A DNA stretch of 58,430 nucleotides from Clostridiales bacterium (GTDB lineage: Bacteria; Bacillota; Clostridia; Lachnospirales; Lachnospiraceae), in NCBI GenBank assembly GCA_021202925.1, contig JAJQCD010000006.1:1-58430 (forward strand), read 5' to 3'. Positions 20,143 to 27,470 of this stretch are shown here, one piece after another. Below the pieces are notes generated by a model. That model worked only from the letters and a program-made list of their open reading frames with translations, was not told the origin of the DNA and ran no database searches. The position numbers and the translations under genes are program-made. Position 1 is the stretch's first letter; each line of letters opens with the position of its first letter.

Positions 20143-21147
20143 TCAATACTCCTGCGGTTTATTATCCCCGTGCTGGAACTCGATAAATTTCCCGGTTCCG
20201 ATCGCTACTGCCGTCAGCGGATCCTCCGCTACCACCGTCGTGATCCCGGTCTTCTCCTCGATCAACTGATCCAGGCCGCTCAACAGCGAACCGCCTCCTG
20301 TCATCACAATACCACGGTCAAAAATATCGGCCGCCAGCTCCGGCGGAGTCCTCTCCAGCACATTATGCACCGCGTCCACAATCTGCAAGGCCGGTTCCTT
20401 CAACGCATCCAGCGTCTCCTCCGATGTCACCATGATCGTCTTGGGAAGACCCGTCACCAAATTCCGGCCACGCACCTCCATCGTCAGCACCTCCGGCCGA
20501 CGGTATGCCGCGCCAATGTTGATCTTGATCTCCTCAGCCGTCCTCTCGCCAATCAGCAGATTGTGCTTCTTCCTCATATAGCGGACCAGCGCCTCATCAA
20601 AGTCATCGCCTGCCACCTTGATCGACGTGCTGACCACCGTACCGCCCAGCGAGATTACCGCAATATCCGCCGTACCGCCTCCGATATCAACAATCATGTT
20701 GCCACATGCCTTGGAAATATCGATGCCGGCTCCGATTGCCGCGGCGACCGGTTCCTCGATAATCGAAACCTCACGCGCCCCTGCCTGATACGTCGCGTCC
20801 TCGACCGCCTTGCGCTCCACCTCTGTCGCTCCGCTCGGAATACAGACCGCGATCCGCGGCTTACGCAGCGTCCGTCTGCCAACCGCCTTGTTGATGAAAT
20901 ATTTCATCATCTTCTCTGTCACTGTATAATCCGAAATCACGCCCTGCCGCAACGGTCTCACCGCGATGATATTCCCCGGAGTCCGGCCGATCATCAATCT
21001 GGCCTCCTCGCCGATCGCCATGATCTTGTTGCTGTCCCGGTCAATCGCAACCACCGACGGCTCTTTCAGCACAACGCCCTTTCCCTTAATATAAACCAAA
21101 ATGCTCGCTGTACCTAAATCGATACCGATGTCATTCGACACAAACAT
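20143..21147 (-). CDS. MreB/Mbl-family rod-shape actin homologue
   Basis: A 334-residue bacterial actin that guides cell-wall synthesis along the cylinder. Nucleotide-binding motifs: DIGIDLGTASILVYIKGKGV (phosphate 1), VDIGGGTADIAVISLGG (phosphate 2), and GIVMTGGGSLL (adenosine). The ATG at 21147 is chosen because AGGAGG lies seven bases before; 55 upstream in-frame codons are ignored. Separating MreB from Mbl or MreBH needs a tree. Confidence 0.95.
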   Translation of the reverse strand: MFVSNDIGIDLGTASILVYIKGKGVVLKEPSVVAIDRDSNKIMAIGEEARLMIGRTPGNIIAVRPLRQGVISDYTVTEKMMKYFINKAVGRRTLRKPRIAVCIPSGATEVERKAVEDATYQAGAREVSIIEEPVAAAIGAGIDISKACGNMIVDIGGGTADIAVISLGGTVVSTSIKVAGDDFDEALVRYMRKKHNLLIGERTAEEIKINIGAAYRRPEVLTMEVRGRNLVTGLPKTIMVTSEETLDALKEPALQIVDAVHNVLERTPPELAADIFDRGIVMTGGGSLLSGLDQLIEEKTGITTVVAEDPLTAVAIGTGKFIEFQHGDNKPQEY

Positions 21148-21238
21148 GACTGTTCCTCCTGCTTCCCGTTCCTCAGGTATACGCAATTCCTCAATCTGTG
21201 GGGATTTTCTGGCCATGCCCAGACCCCACCACGAGTTC

Positions 21239-21267
21239 ATTATAAGATTAAAACCGCAAAAGGTCAA
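21239..21267 (-). promoter_or_regulatory. Promoter of the MreB-family gene
   Basis: Minus strand: TTGACC (21262-21267), 17-base spacer, TATAAT (21239-21244). This is a near-consensus sigma-A promoter about 90 bases before the start codon. Confidence 0.85.
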
Positions 21268-21308
21268 CAAAAAACATCCTGCCCATAAGAATTTGCATTT
21301 TTTTAATT

Positions 21309-22084
21309 TCATTGCACATTCATAGCCAACGATGCATTTTTGTAGGCCTCTTCTTCTGTCACCTCCCGTATTACCTTCAGCTGTTTGGGAAAATGGATTT
21401 CCGCATTCTCATCGCCAAGCTCCAGTTCCACAATCGCCCTGTCCTGCCAGAACGGATACACATCAATCTCAAAATACTGACTCTGCCAGGTCAGACAATA
21501 GCGCGTCTTTCGGATCTGGTGTCGACTGGTATCCGCGTCCATCAGTGCGGTAAGGTACTCGTCCCTGGAAAGACGACGCTCTACCTCAACCCGTTTCAGT
21601 CCGGAAATTCTGCGCTTCGTGGTTCTGTAATATACATAATTCCCATCCATACCGCGCTGCCGCACCCGCACCTCACTGCCATCCTCCGATTTCAGATAGG
21701 TCTGAATGATCTCAATACGGCGACAGGTCGGCTGGTTTTCCAGCCACGCGATATCCGGATATTCGATCAGATACTTACGCTCAATTTCCAACGGTTCCGG
21801 CTCCCCCAAAAAGGAAGAAATCTCAGCCAGAAGTCGCTTCATTTTATCTTCAAAATCCGTCGCGTTATCAATGACCCGCAAGTGCGGATGGCCTGTCCAG
21901 GCCGCAATCAGTTTATCGTCCATGTCCACGGGGCGACGCCCCCACCGATCAGCTCCGTAGCTGTTTCCGGCACAAAAAGCACCGCATAGCCTTTTTCGGT
22001 AAACTCATTTTGCAGCCAGCTCATCGCTGTGGTCTTCCCCGCGCAGGGGCCTCCGGTAATGACAATTTTCGTGATTTCCTGCAT
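21309..22084 (-). pseudogene. AAA-ATPase/CYTH-domain gene broken by internal deletion
   Basis: Two pieces of one protein lie in different frames. The 5' piece (from ATG 22084 behind GGGAG) gives MQEITKIVITGGPCAGKTT, a P-loop start typical of AAA_28 proteins, up to GGGVAPWT, then runs into a stop at 21908. The 3' piece begins DDKLIAAWTGHPHLRVIDN and continues through LEIERKYLIEYPDI, a CYTH/VTC triphosphate-binding domain, to 21309. Intact relatives join these with well over 100 residues carrying the rest of the ATPase fold; those are missing here. The junction lies near 21925. The CYTH part could still be made from an internal ATG but the ATPase cannot work. Confidence 0.75.
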
Positions 22085-22165
22085 CTTTTTACTCCCTCTC
22101 CAGATATTATTTTCGATAGCACACCTCAAAACATCTGTTATATCTTGTCATGTATTCCTACACTC

Positions 22166-22735
22166 CTAGCGATTTAAAAGATAAGCCCCCCAATCTTCAC
22201 GGATTTCCCCTGTTAAACGATTAAAAATCAAAGTATTTTCATATATATTAGCTGCCACATCTCTCCCTTCCTTCAGACGTCTTTCTGCCTCTTCTTCTGA
22301 CATCTGCCACCTGACAATAAAATAATATTCATCCCCTATTCTGGTTGTCTCGTCATAGAAAATAATATAATTCCCATTGTTGGCAGGATGGTTCGTATTA
22401 TAATATTCAAAAGCCAATGCCTCCGCTGTTTTTTCATCATAACAAATCGACGTTTGTATCTCTCCGTCGATTACCCATGCGCCATCCTCGTTGACTGTAT
22501 AACCATCCGGTGTAACCGTATCTGTAAGCAAATAACCATCATCACCAAAATAATAACATTCAGAAATCCCATCATTATCGTCGTCAATCCACGCCCAACC
22601 ATCGTGCAGGTAAGAGCCGCCGTCCCGATACCACCAGCCAAAAACATTTTTCTCCCAGTTCGCCGCAAATACGGTCAATGCCATTGCCATTGTCATGATT
22701 CCTGTTATCACAAATAATATCATTTTCTTCTTCAT
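22166..22735 (-). CDS. Secreted cell-wall-binding-repeat protein
   Basis: A 189-residue secreted protein. A signal peptide (MKKKMILFVITGIMTMAMA, cleavage near VFAAN) is followed by cell-wall-binding repeats recognisable by FGWWYRDGGSYLHDGWAWI and CYYFGDDGYLLTDT. The C-terminal 100 residues have no domain I recognise. The upstream in-frame ATG is ignored because AGGAG precedes ATG 22735. It is the last gene of the minus-strand group that begins behind the element at 26439. It probably sits on choline- or teichoic-type wall polymers, by analogy. Confidence 0.75.
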   Translation of the reverse strand: MKKKMILFVITGIMTMAMALTVFAANWEKNVFGWWYRDGGSYLHDGWAWIDDDNDGISECYYFGDDGYLLTDTVTPDGYTVNEDGAWVIDGEIQTSICYDEKTAEALAFEYYNTNHPANNGNYIIFYDETTRIGDEYYFIVRWQMSEEEAERRLKEGRDVAANIYENTLIFNRLTGEIREDWGAYLLNR

Positions 22736-22783
22736 GAATTTTCTCCTGTTCTTCATATAAGCCTGCGGCAGATATTTTCAGGA

Positions 22784-23776
22784 TTACGATTGGAAATATT
22801 CGTTATATTCAATAACGATTCCTCCAGAATCCAAAGTAACAAATCCCTGACCGCCACCAATATCGCCAATAAATTCCTTGTTTATTAATTGTTCTACAGA
22901 TAACACTGTCAAGTCATCTATTCCTCTGTCAGGATCTCTTGTGTAATCAAGCGAAGAAACCACGCAATCCTCAGACATATAAATTATTCCAGTATAGACA
23001 ATTTTTTCTTCTATAAAATCACTGTCTGAAACCTGATAATATCCTTCATCACATTCCCACAAACCATATCTAGATCCCCATCCATCCTCCGGCTCAAAAT
23101 TATACGATTTCAGCCCTTCTGGGTCGGTATAGATCCTCTTTAGCACATAAATACCCCCATACTTGGGAACCGTGTCCCCTATCTTTAACTGTTCTACCTT
23201 TTCTTTTGGCAGAATACTATGAACATACATTTCTACATTGGTAATCTCATAATAGCCGTTCCGTTTCGTAGCCTGTGATGTCACACGATGACTGCTATCT
23301 CCATCACTGTGAAATCTCATCATAACATTGCTGTATCCATCGGTACACTCCTTATTCGGAGCCGACTGCATCTCCTGCATCCATTTACCATCACTTCCCA
23401 GATAACAATCCTCAACCCATTCGTCATGCGCCATGACGCCGTCTTCATCGAAATAATACCATTTCTCCTCTATTTCCTGCCAGCCGGTAGCCTGGTTTCC
23501 ATCCGAATCATAATAATACCATTGTTCGTCCTTGCAGCTCCACTGGTTCCTGGTCCCCGTATCCTCTGCTTCCGAAACAGACTCCGTCTCTGCCGTTTCC
23601 TCATCCTTATGATCCGCTTCATCTGGTACTACAAAAGCCGTCTCGTAGTTCTCTTCCTTTTCTATCGCATTTCTTATGACATTCTCTATGCCATCCTCCA
23701 CGCGCCGTTGCACCCCGCATCCGCATAAAACACAGGCAGCCATACACACGACGCTTATATTCACAATCCCCTTCAT
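22784..23776 (-). CDS. Predicted lipoprotein with cell-wall-binding repeats
   Basis: A 330-residue exported protein. The N-terminus MKGIVNISVVCMAACVLCGC carries a lipobox-like end (VLCGC), so it is probably a lipoprotein. After an acidic linker (EADHKDEETAETESVSEAED) come two WYYY/WYYF cell-wall-binding-type repeats, then about 200 residues of unrecognised sequence. The start at 23776 has AAGGAG nine bases upstream. It follows the pseudokinase gene by 43 bases and precedes another wall-binding protein, so all three are likely one transcript. Confidence 0.7.
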   Translation of the reverse strand: MKGIVNISVVCMAACVLCGCGVQRRVEDGIENVIRNAIEKEENYETAFVVPDEADHKDEETAETESVSEAEDTGTRNQWSCKDEQWYYYDSDGNQATGWQEIEEKWYYFDEDGVMAHDEWVEDCYLGSDGKWMQEMQSAPNKECTDGYSNVMMRFHSDGDSSHRVTSQATKRNGYYEITNVEMYVHSILPKEKVEQLKIGDTVPKYGGIYVLKRIYTDPEGLKSYNFEPEDGWGSRYGLWECDEGYYQVSDSDFIEEKIVYTGIIYMSEDCVVSSLDYTRDPDRGIDDLTVLSVEQLINKEFIGDIGGGQGFVTLDSGGIVIEYNEYFQS

Positions 23777-23819
23777 CTTCCGATTCTCCTTCATTCCCCA
23801 TCCGGCGTCTGCCATACAG

Positions 23820-25352
23820 TCAGTTCACAAACAAATCCTCTCGATTTGCAAAATATACCGCATTCACAGCCAGCAATACCGCCCCGGTAATTACGCTCGC
23901 TAACACGGAGCTGTTTAACAGAGTAAGCATGGAAACCCGCATCACCCACGCCGCCAGCATCAGATAAACAATCGGCAGAAACGCGTTTACGGCTCCTATC
24001 GTCAGATACATCGCAGGCGCACCTTTGCAAAACCCTGCCAGCTTCTGTCTCACCACAATACAGGCAACAGCTTCCACAAACATAACAGATCCCACAAGCC
24101 GGTCAAGCGTTTTCATCCCGCTAAACAGGCTGTAAACCAGCGCTGTGCTGCCTCCATAATGCAGTCCCTTCATATACACTATTGCTGAAACCATTCCCAT
24201 AACAGCAGCGACAAACAATTGAAACCAGATAATGAATTTGAACCACTTCATTCCACGCTCCGAATTCTCCGTTTCGCCATTTGCCCGAAATTCTCCCGTT
24301 GCTACCGGATGCTCCGCAACCTCCTCTGCTGTCAATTCCCGGATAAATTCCTCCATTGTCCGGGTGCGTTCCTCTGCCTTAGGACGTAAGGCATTCATCA
24401 GTGCTGTTTCCACCGGCTGGCTGATTTTAATTCCCCGTTCCGACGGCTTTTTTAAATGATCCTCTCTTATTCTTTCCCGGGAATCCTCCGGCGCTACGCC
24501 GGTTATAAGCTTATAACACACTGCCGCCAACGCATAGACATCCGTCCAGGAACCCCTCTCACTTTTCCCAAGACATCTCTCTGGCGCAACATAACTCAAT
24601 GGCAGAATTATGTCCATCTCATCAAGATATTCCCTGTCTATCTGGAAGCAATAATCTCCAAAATCATATAATTCTACCGCCGGATGATCTGCTCCATCCG
24701 GATTCAGGATGCGAATGTGATCCATATCAAGATTAACCGATTGAATACCGGCCTGATAAAGTTTGACGACGGCAGAAGCAACCTGGATTGTAATATCAAG
24801 CGCCACGTTCTCAGGAATCGAGCCGTGCATCCTGCAATATTTCCCCAGGGACATACCATCCTTGTATTCTGTCAGAACATATGCCGTCCCATTTTCCCGA
24901 AAGAAATCGCATACCTGAATAATGCCCTTCACTCCCTGAAGCTGCCCGGCCTGTTTTGCCTGATCCAAAACAGACTGCAATCCTTTTTCAAACGATTCCG
25001 CCTTTTCGGGTTTTACTGATAATTTCTTCCCCTGAGTCCGTTCAGCCGCATCAACCGGACCCTCATCCGGAAAGTATTCCTCTACGCAAAGTCTTTTTCC
25101 AGAAACACAATCAAGCCCCATATAAACAATCTTTGGCACGCGGTCAAGCAATCCCATGCCATCTCTGTAACCCCTCGTGCCCTGACCGACTATGTATCTG
25201 CCCCGCAGCATCGTCCCCGGCGAAAGAATGCTTTCATCCGCACGCGGCGTATTGACCCAATATCCGCAATAAGGACATACCTCATATTGCCGGTCATATT
25301 CTCTCATGCAACCCATATATAACCGGATTTCTTTATCTGCCATACCCGCCAT
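23820..25352 (-). CDS. Predicted membrane-bound pseudokinase with zinc ribbon
   Basis: A 510-residue protein. Order of parts: N-terminal zinc ribbon (CPYCGYW, C26/C29 with C15), a protein-kinase-like domain (about 45-335), a linker, and four hydrophobic segments between about 375 and 505. The kinase part keeps DFG (230-232) and the APE-like VAPERCLG, but the glycine loop is degraded (GQGTRGYRDGMG), the ATP-binding Lys is Glu91 (VEEYFPD versus the usual VKEYFP), and the catalytic HRD...N is SVNLDMDH, so the catalytic Asp is Asn207 and the Asn is His212. It is therefore probably not an active kinase. It lies between the ADP-ribosylglycohydrolase and lipoprotein genes. Confidence 0.75.
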   Translation of the reverse strand: MAGMADKEIRLYMGCMREYDRQYEVCPYCGYWVNTPRADESILSPGTMLRGRYIVGQGTRGYRDGMGLLDRVPKIVYMGLDCVSGKRLCVEEYFPDEGPVDAAERTQGKKLSVKPEKAESFEKGLQSVLDQAKQAGQLQGVKGIIQVCDFFRENGTAYVLTEYKDGMSLGKYCRMHGSIPENVALDITIQVASAVVKLYQAGIQSVNLDMDHIRILNPDGADHPAVELYDFGDYCFQIDREYLDEMDIILPLSYVAPERCLGKSERGSWTDVYALAAVCYKLITGVAPEDSRERIREDHLKKPSERGIKISQPVETALMNALRPKAEERTRTMEEFIRELTAEEVAEHPVATGEFRANGETENSERGMKWFKFIIWFQLFVAAVMGMVSAIVYMKGLHYGGSTALVYSLFSGMKTLDRLVGSVMFVEAVACIVVRQKLAGFCKGAPAMYLTIGAVNAFLPIVYLMLAAWVMRVSMLTLLNSSVLASVITGAVLLAVNAVYFANREDLFVN

Positions 25353-25400
25353 TTTCCCCTTTTCAAATCTTACGTGTTCCCGCATGACCAGCCCGGCGAC

Positions 25401-26117
25401 TTATGACATCCTGGGATAACGACGCCCCCGCACATATTTGGATTCCCACGCCAGATCAGAATAGCCGCCGGATTCACTCGTCTGGCAGCCCTGATACAGA
25501 TCGTCTGCCATTTCCAGAATAACATCAGACAGCTCCAGATGATTCTTCCATTTTTCTTCGATCGTCTCATAGCCAACCAGCGTTCCCAGGATATTTCCAG
25601 TCACCGCTCCCGTCGAATCGCTGTCGCCCTTGTGATTAACCGGATTTTTCATAAAATCGTCCACGTACTCCCCACAACCACGCTGCGCCAGCGAAGAAAG
25701 ACAGGTATTTCCCGGCGCTCTCAGCGCATACAGCTCCGGGACATCCAGCAGCCAGGAAATTTCTCCTTCTCTGGTATGCCGCTTATATGGATTCACGCCG
25801 TGAATATCCGATCGCTGTGTCTTAAGCCAGTCCTGATAGGCCATGGCGACATATGTCCTTGGCTTGTCCCCGTTTCCATTCATGCTCATCCTGGTATCGC
25901 CCACAAGGATCCCGGCGGCGGTAAACAGCGTCATCTGCGTGTCGTCCGAAATCTGCGCCTTGCCATCGACAAGAGCATATTCCGTGATGCCATTCGAACC
26001 ATAGGTATGAAAAATCTGATCCTCCTGCCAAAACTCTATCGCATAGCCAAGAGCGTCACCGACCGCCCCGCCGATCAGACTCCCACGAATCGCATCCAAT
26101 TTTCCTCTCTTCTTCAT
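25401..26117 (-). CDS. ADP-ribosylglycohydrolase family protein
   Basis: A 238-residue protein of the ARH/DraG family, whose members remove ADP-ribose from proteins or related molecules using two magnesium ions. It shows IRGSLIGGAVGDALGYAIEF, the metal site SDDTQMTLF and the second metal site KGDSDSTGAVTGNILG near the C-terminus. Start ATG 26117 follows a purine-rich stretch (AAGGGGAAGGGG). No export signal, so cytoplasmic. It overlaps the end of the small membrane-protein frame only if the upstream start is used. In this neighbourhood it could act on products of the TIR domain encoded at 27.5-30.6 kb; that is inference. Confidence 0.85.
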   Translation of the reverse strand: MKKRGKLDAIRGSLIGGAVGDALGYAIEFWQEDQIFHTYGSNGITEYALVDGKAQISDDTQMTLFTAAGILVGDTRMSMNGNGDKPRTYVAMAYQDWLKTQRSDIHGVNPYKRHTREGEISWLLDVPELYALRAPGNTCLSSLAQRGCGEYVDDFMKNPVNHKGDSDSTGAVTGNILGTLVGYETIEEKWKNHLELSDVILEMADDLYQGCQTSESGGYSDLAWESKYVRGRRYPRMS

Positions 26118-26172
26118 TCGGATCCCCTTCCCCTTTTCACGTCGTTTATTCTTTTTTCTCGTCCGGCTCGCC

Positions 26173-26394
26173 TCACCGTACCACGATATCAAGTACGGCC
26201 TCCGTAAGCCATGTCTCCAGCCGCTCCCGGCCAGCGCCCGCCATTTTCACGATCTCCGGCAGCTCCACTTCATATGTAATGCTTCTGTTTTCCTTTTCCG
26301 GCATCCGCCTCGTCTCAGCAGGTCTGTTGCTCAGCATACATAACAGGCACAGCGTACATATACAGGTACATACAATCCACATCTTATCCTTCAT
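26173..26394 (-). CDS. Small protein with N-terminal membrane anchor or signal, 73 aa
   Basis: Unrecognised. A Cys-rich hydrophobic N-terminus (MWIVCTCICTLCLLCML) is followed by a charged segment and a predicted helix (VKMAGAGRERLETWLTEAVL). GAGGAGG precedes the ATG, and the 44-nt element at 26439-26482 lies 45 bases upstream, which supports it being a real first gene of the operon reading into the ADP-ribosylglycohydrolase. Confidence 0.6.
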   Translation of the reverse strand: MKDKMWIVCTCICTLCLLCMLSNRPAETRRMPEKENRSITYEVELPEIVKMAGAGRERLETWLTEAVLDIVVR

Positions 26395-26438
26395 CTCTTT
26401 TTCCTCCTCATTTCTTCCTGAAAGATCTGTTTTCTTAA

Positions 26439-26482
26439 CTCTGAGGACATCATATCACATATTTCAGAATCAAAGTTTTAAG
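26439..26482 (-). promoter_or_regulatory. Shared 44-nt promoter-like element, copy C
   Basis: On the minus strand it begins CTTAAAACTTTGATTC and ends with ATGTGATATGATG...TCAGAG. The same 44-base pattern is found at 33169-33212 and 37068-37111, each time 36 to 54 bases before a minus-strand start codon. Conserved blocks are CTTAAAACT.TGA.TC at the upstream end and ATGTG.TA near the position of a -10 box. It should drive the genes 26394 to 22166. Confidence 0.65.
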
Positions 26483-26524
26483 GAACATGCACGAGATGTC
26501 AGGATGCGGATTCCTGTTTATTGA

Positions 26525-26552
26525 TAAATCGGATTGATATTATAAATAAACC
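26525..26552. repeat. 28-nt direct repeat, left copy
   Basis: Matches 27472-27499 with one mismatch in 28 bases (core AATCGGATTGAT), with weaker similarity continuing about 15 bases further. The right copy is the 3' end of the kinase-TIR gene (encoding FIYKINPI). The left copy would encode FIYNINPIYQ on the minus strand. The repeats bracket the AbiE module. Confidence 0.75.
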
Positions 26553-26814
26553 TCTCCCCTTCCCCGCTTCACATCATATTCTTTTGTCATGCCGTACAAA
26601 TTTCGAACAGCTGACATCACATTTGACCATTTGATATCTGACGCATATGAAAATTTCCTTTGATAGGATTCCCATAACTTCTGCATGACAGGAGCGAAAT
26701 TCTTTCAAGGAATCTCTCCATCATGTAATTTCTCAGCAAAATCTGAGCATCCGCAGATTTCTTCTTTGATAAATTGCGAATCAGGTCTTTTAATTGCTTT
26801 GAGGTTTTAATCAT
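26540..26814 (-). pseudogene. AbiEii toxin remnant, internally deleted
   Basis: The 5' end gives MIKTSKQLKDLIRNLSKKKS and NYMMERFLERISL, the expected N-terminus of an AbiEii/AbiGii nucleotidyltransferase toxin. The frame then leaves the family and stops at 26617. In another frame the sequence MQKLWESYQRKFSYASDIKW resumes and runs to 26540, which looks like the family's C-terminus. The middle ~200 residues with the GG-T and DxD catalytic motifs are gone, so no toxin activity is expected. It overlaps the antitoxin gene by four bases, as intact abiE pairs do. Confidence 0.75.
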
Positions 26815-27404
26815 AAAAGCACCTCCAGATACTGTCGTAAAATTTTTTCAACCCGAAACATACGGGCATAATTCATTAAATTCCTCAAATTTTTGTCCTT
26901 ACGACGAACATACCTCTTTATTGCATCCTGATATGTCTGCATTTCGATACGATTTCGACTACGAATCAGATCACAAATGGTACGCTCCATATCATAGACA
27001 GGAACCTGATGACCAAATGACGTTTTCAAAAATATAATTCCAATACCATACAGTTCCTTTTTCACCGTATATACCACAACATCCTCTTTTTTCAGGCCAC
27101 TGGTGTTATAACCTCTCTTCACCGTGACTGAGAACGAAAATGGCTCCCGATCCGTCAAATCATGAAAAAGTAAAGCTGTCTCGTGAGAATAAACAATCTG
27201 GCCGCACCGTAGATGAAGCAAATACAGCGCATCCATCCAGCTGTCATTTGATACATAAATTCCATGCGCTGCTTGTCTTAAATCTCTAGATTTAACATAA
27301 TCATAAAAAACAGACTTTGAAATCCTCATATCGACAATTTCTGAAGTCCGGAGAATTCCATCATTTCTTTCAAGGGCATTATCCAATAACTCCTGCTGTG
27401 TCAT
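26811..27404 (-). CDS. AbiEi-family antitoxin (type IV toxin-antitoxin), locus 1
   Basis: A 197-residue protein. The N-terminal ~75 residues form a winged-helix (ELLDNALERNDGILRTSEIV, SKSVFYDYVKSRDLRQAAHGIY), and the rest has the AbiEi C-terminal pattern SHETALLFHDLTDREP and VYDMERTICDLIR. AbiEi proteins repress their own operon and neutralise AbiEii. The internal ATG 27404 is used because AAAGGATGG precedes it. An 8-bp inverted repeat around the -10 box at 27420-27449 fits autoregulation. The partner toxin is a remnant, so this may be an orphan repressor. Confidence 0.8.
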   Translation of the reverse strand: MTQQELLDNALERNDGILRTSEIVDMRISKSVFYDYVKSRDLRQAAHGIYVSNDSWMDALYLLHLRCGQIVYSHETALLFHDLTDREPFSFSVTVKRGYNTSGLKKEDVVVYTVKKELYGIGIIFLKTSFGHQVPVYDMERTICDLIRSRNRIEMQTYQDAIKRYVRRKDKNLRNLMNYARMFRVEKILRQYLEVLL

Positions 27405-27419
27405 ACGAATCCATCCTTT

Positions 27420-27449
27420 CATGCTACTATTATAAATAAATGTAGCATG
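27420..27449 (-). promoter_or_regulatory. Inverted-repeat operator and -10 box of the abiEi gene
   Basis: CATGCTAC at 27420-27427 and GTAGCATG at 27442-27449 are perfect 8-base arms around TATTATAAATAAAT. On the minus strand the spacer carries TATAAT, with TTACTT 16 bases upstream as a possible -35. AbiEi proteins are known to bind inverted repeats at their promoters. Confidence 0.65.
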
Positions 27450-27470
27450 AAAGTAAAGTAATGAACGATT

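Noticed and set aside
18818-20269. 483-codon plus-strand frame opposite recD2
   Set aside because: Shadow of recD2; no motif or ribosome site.
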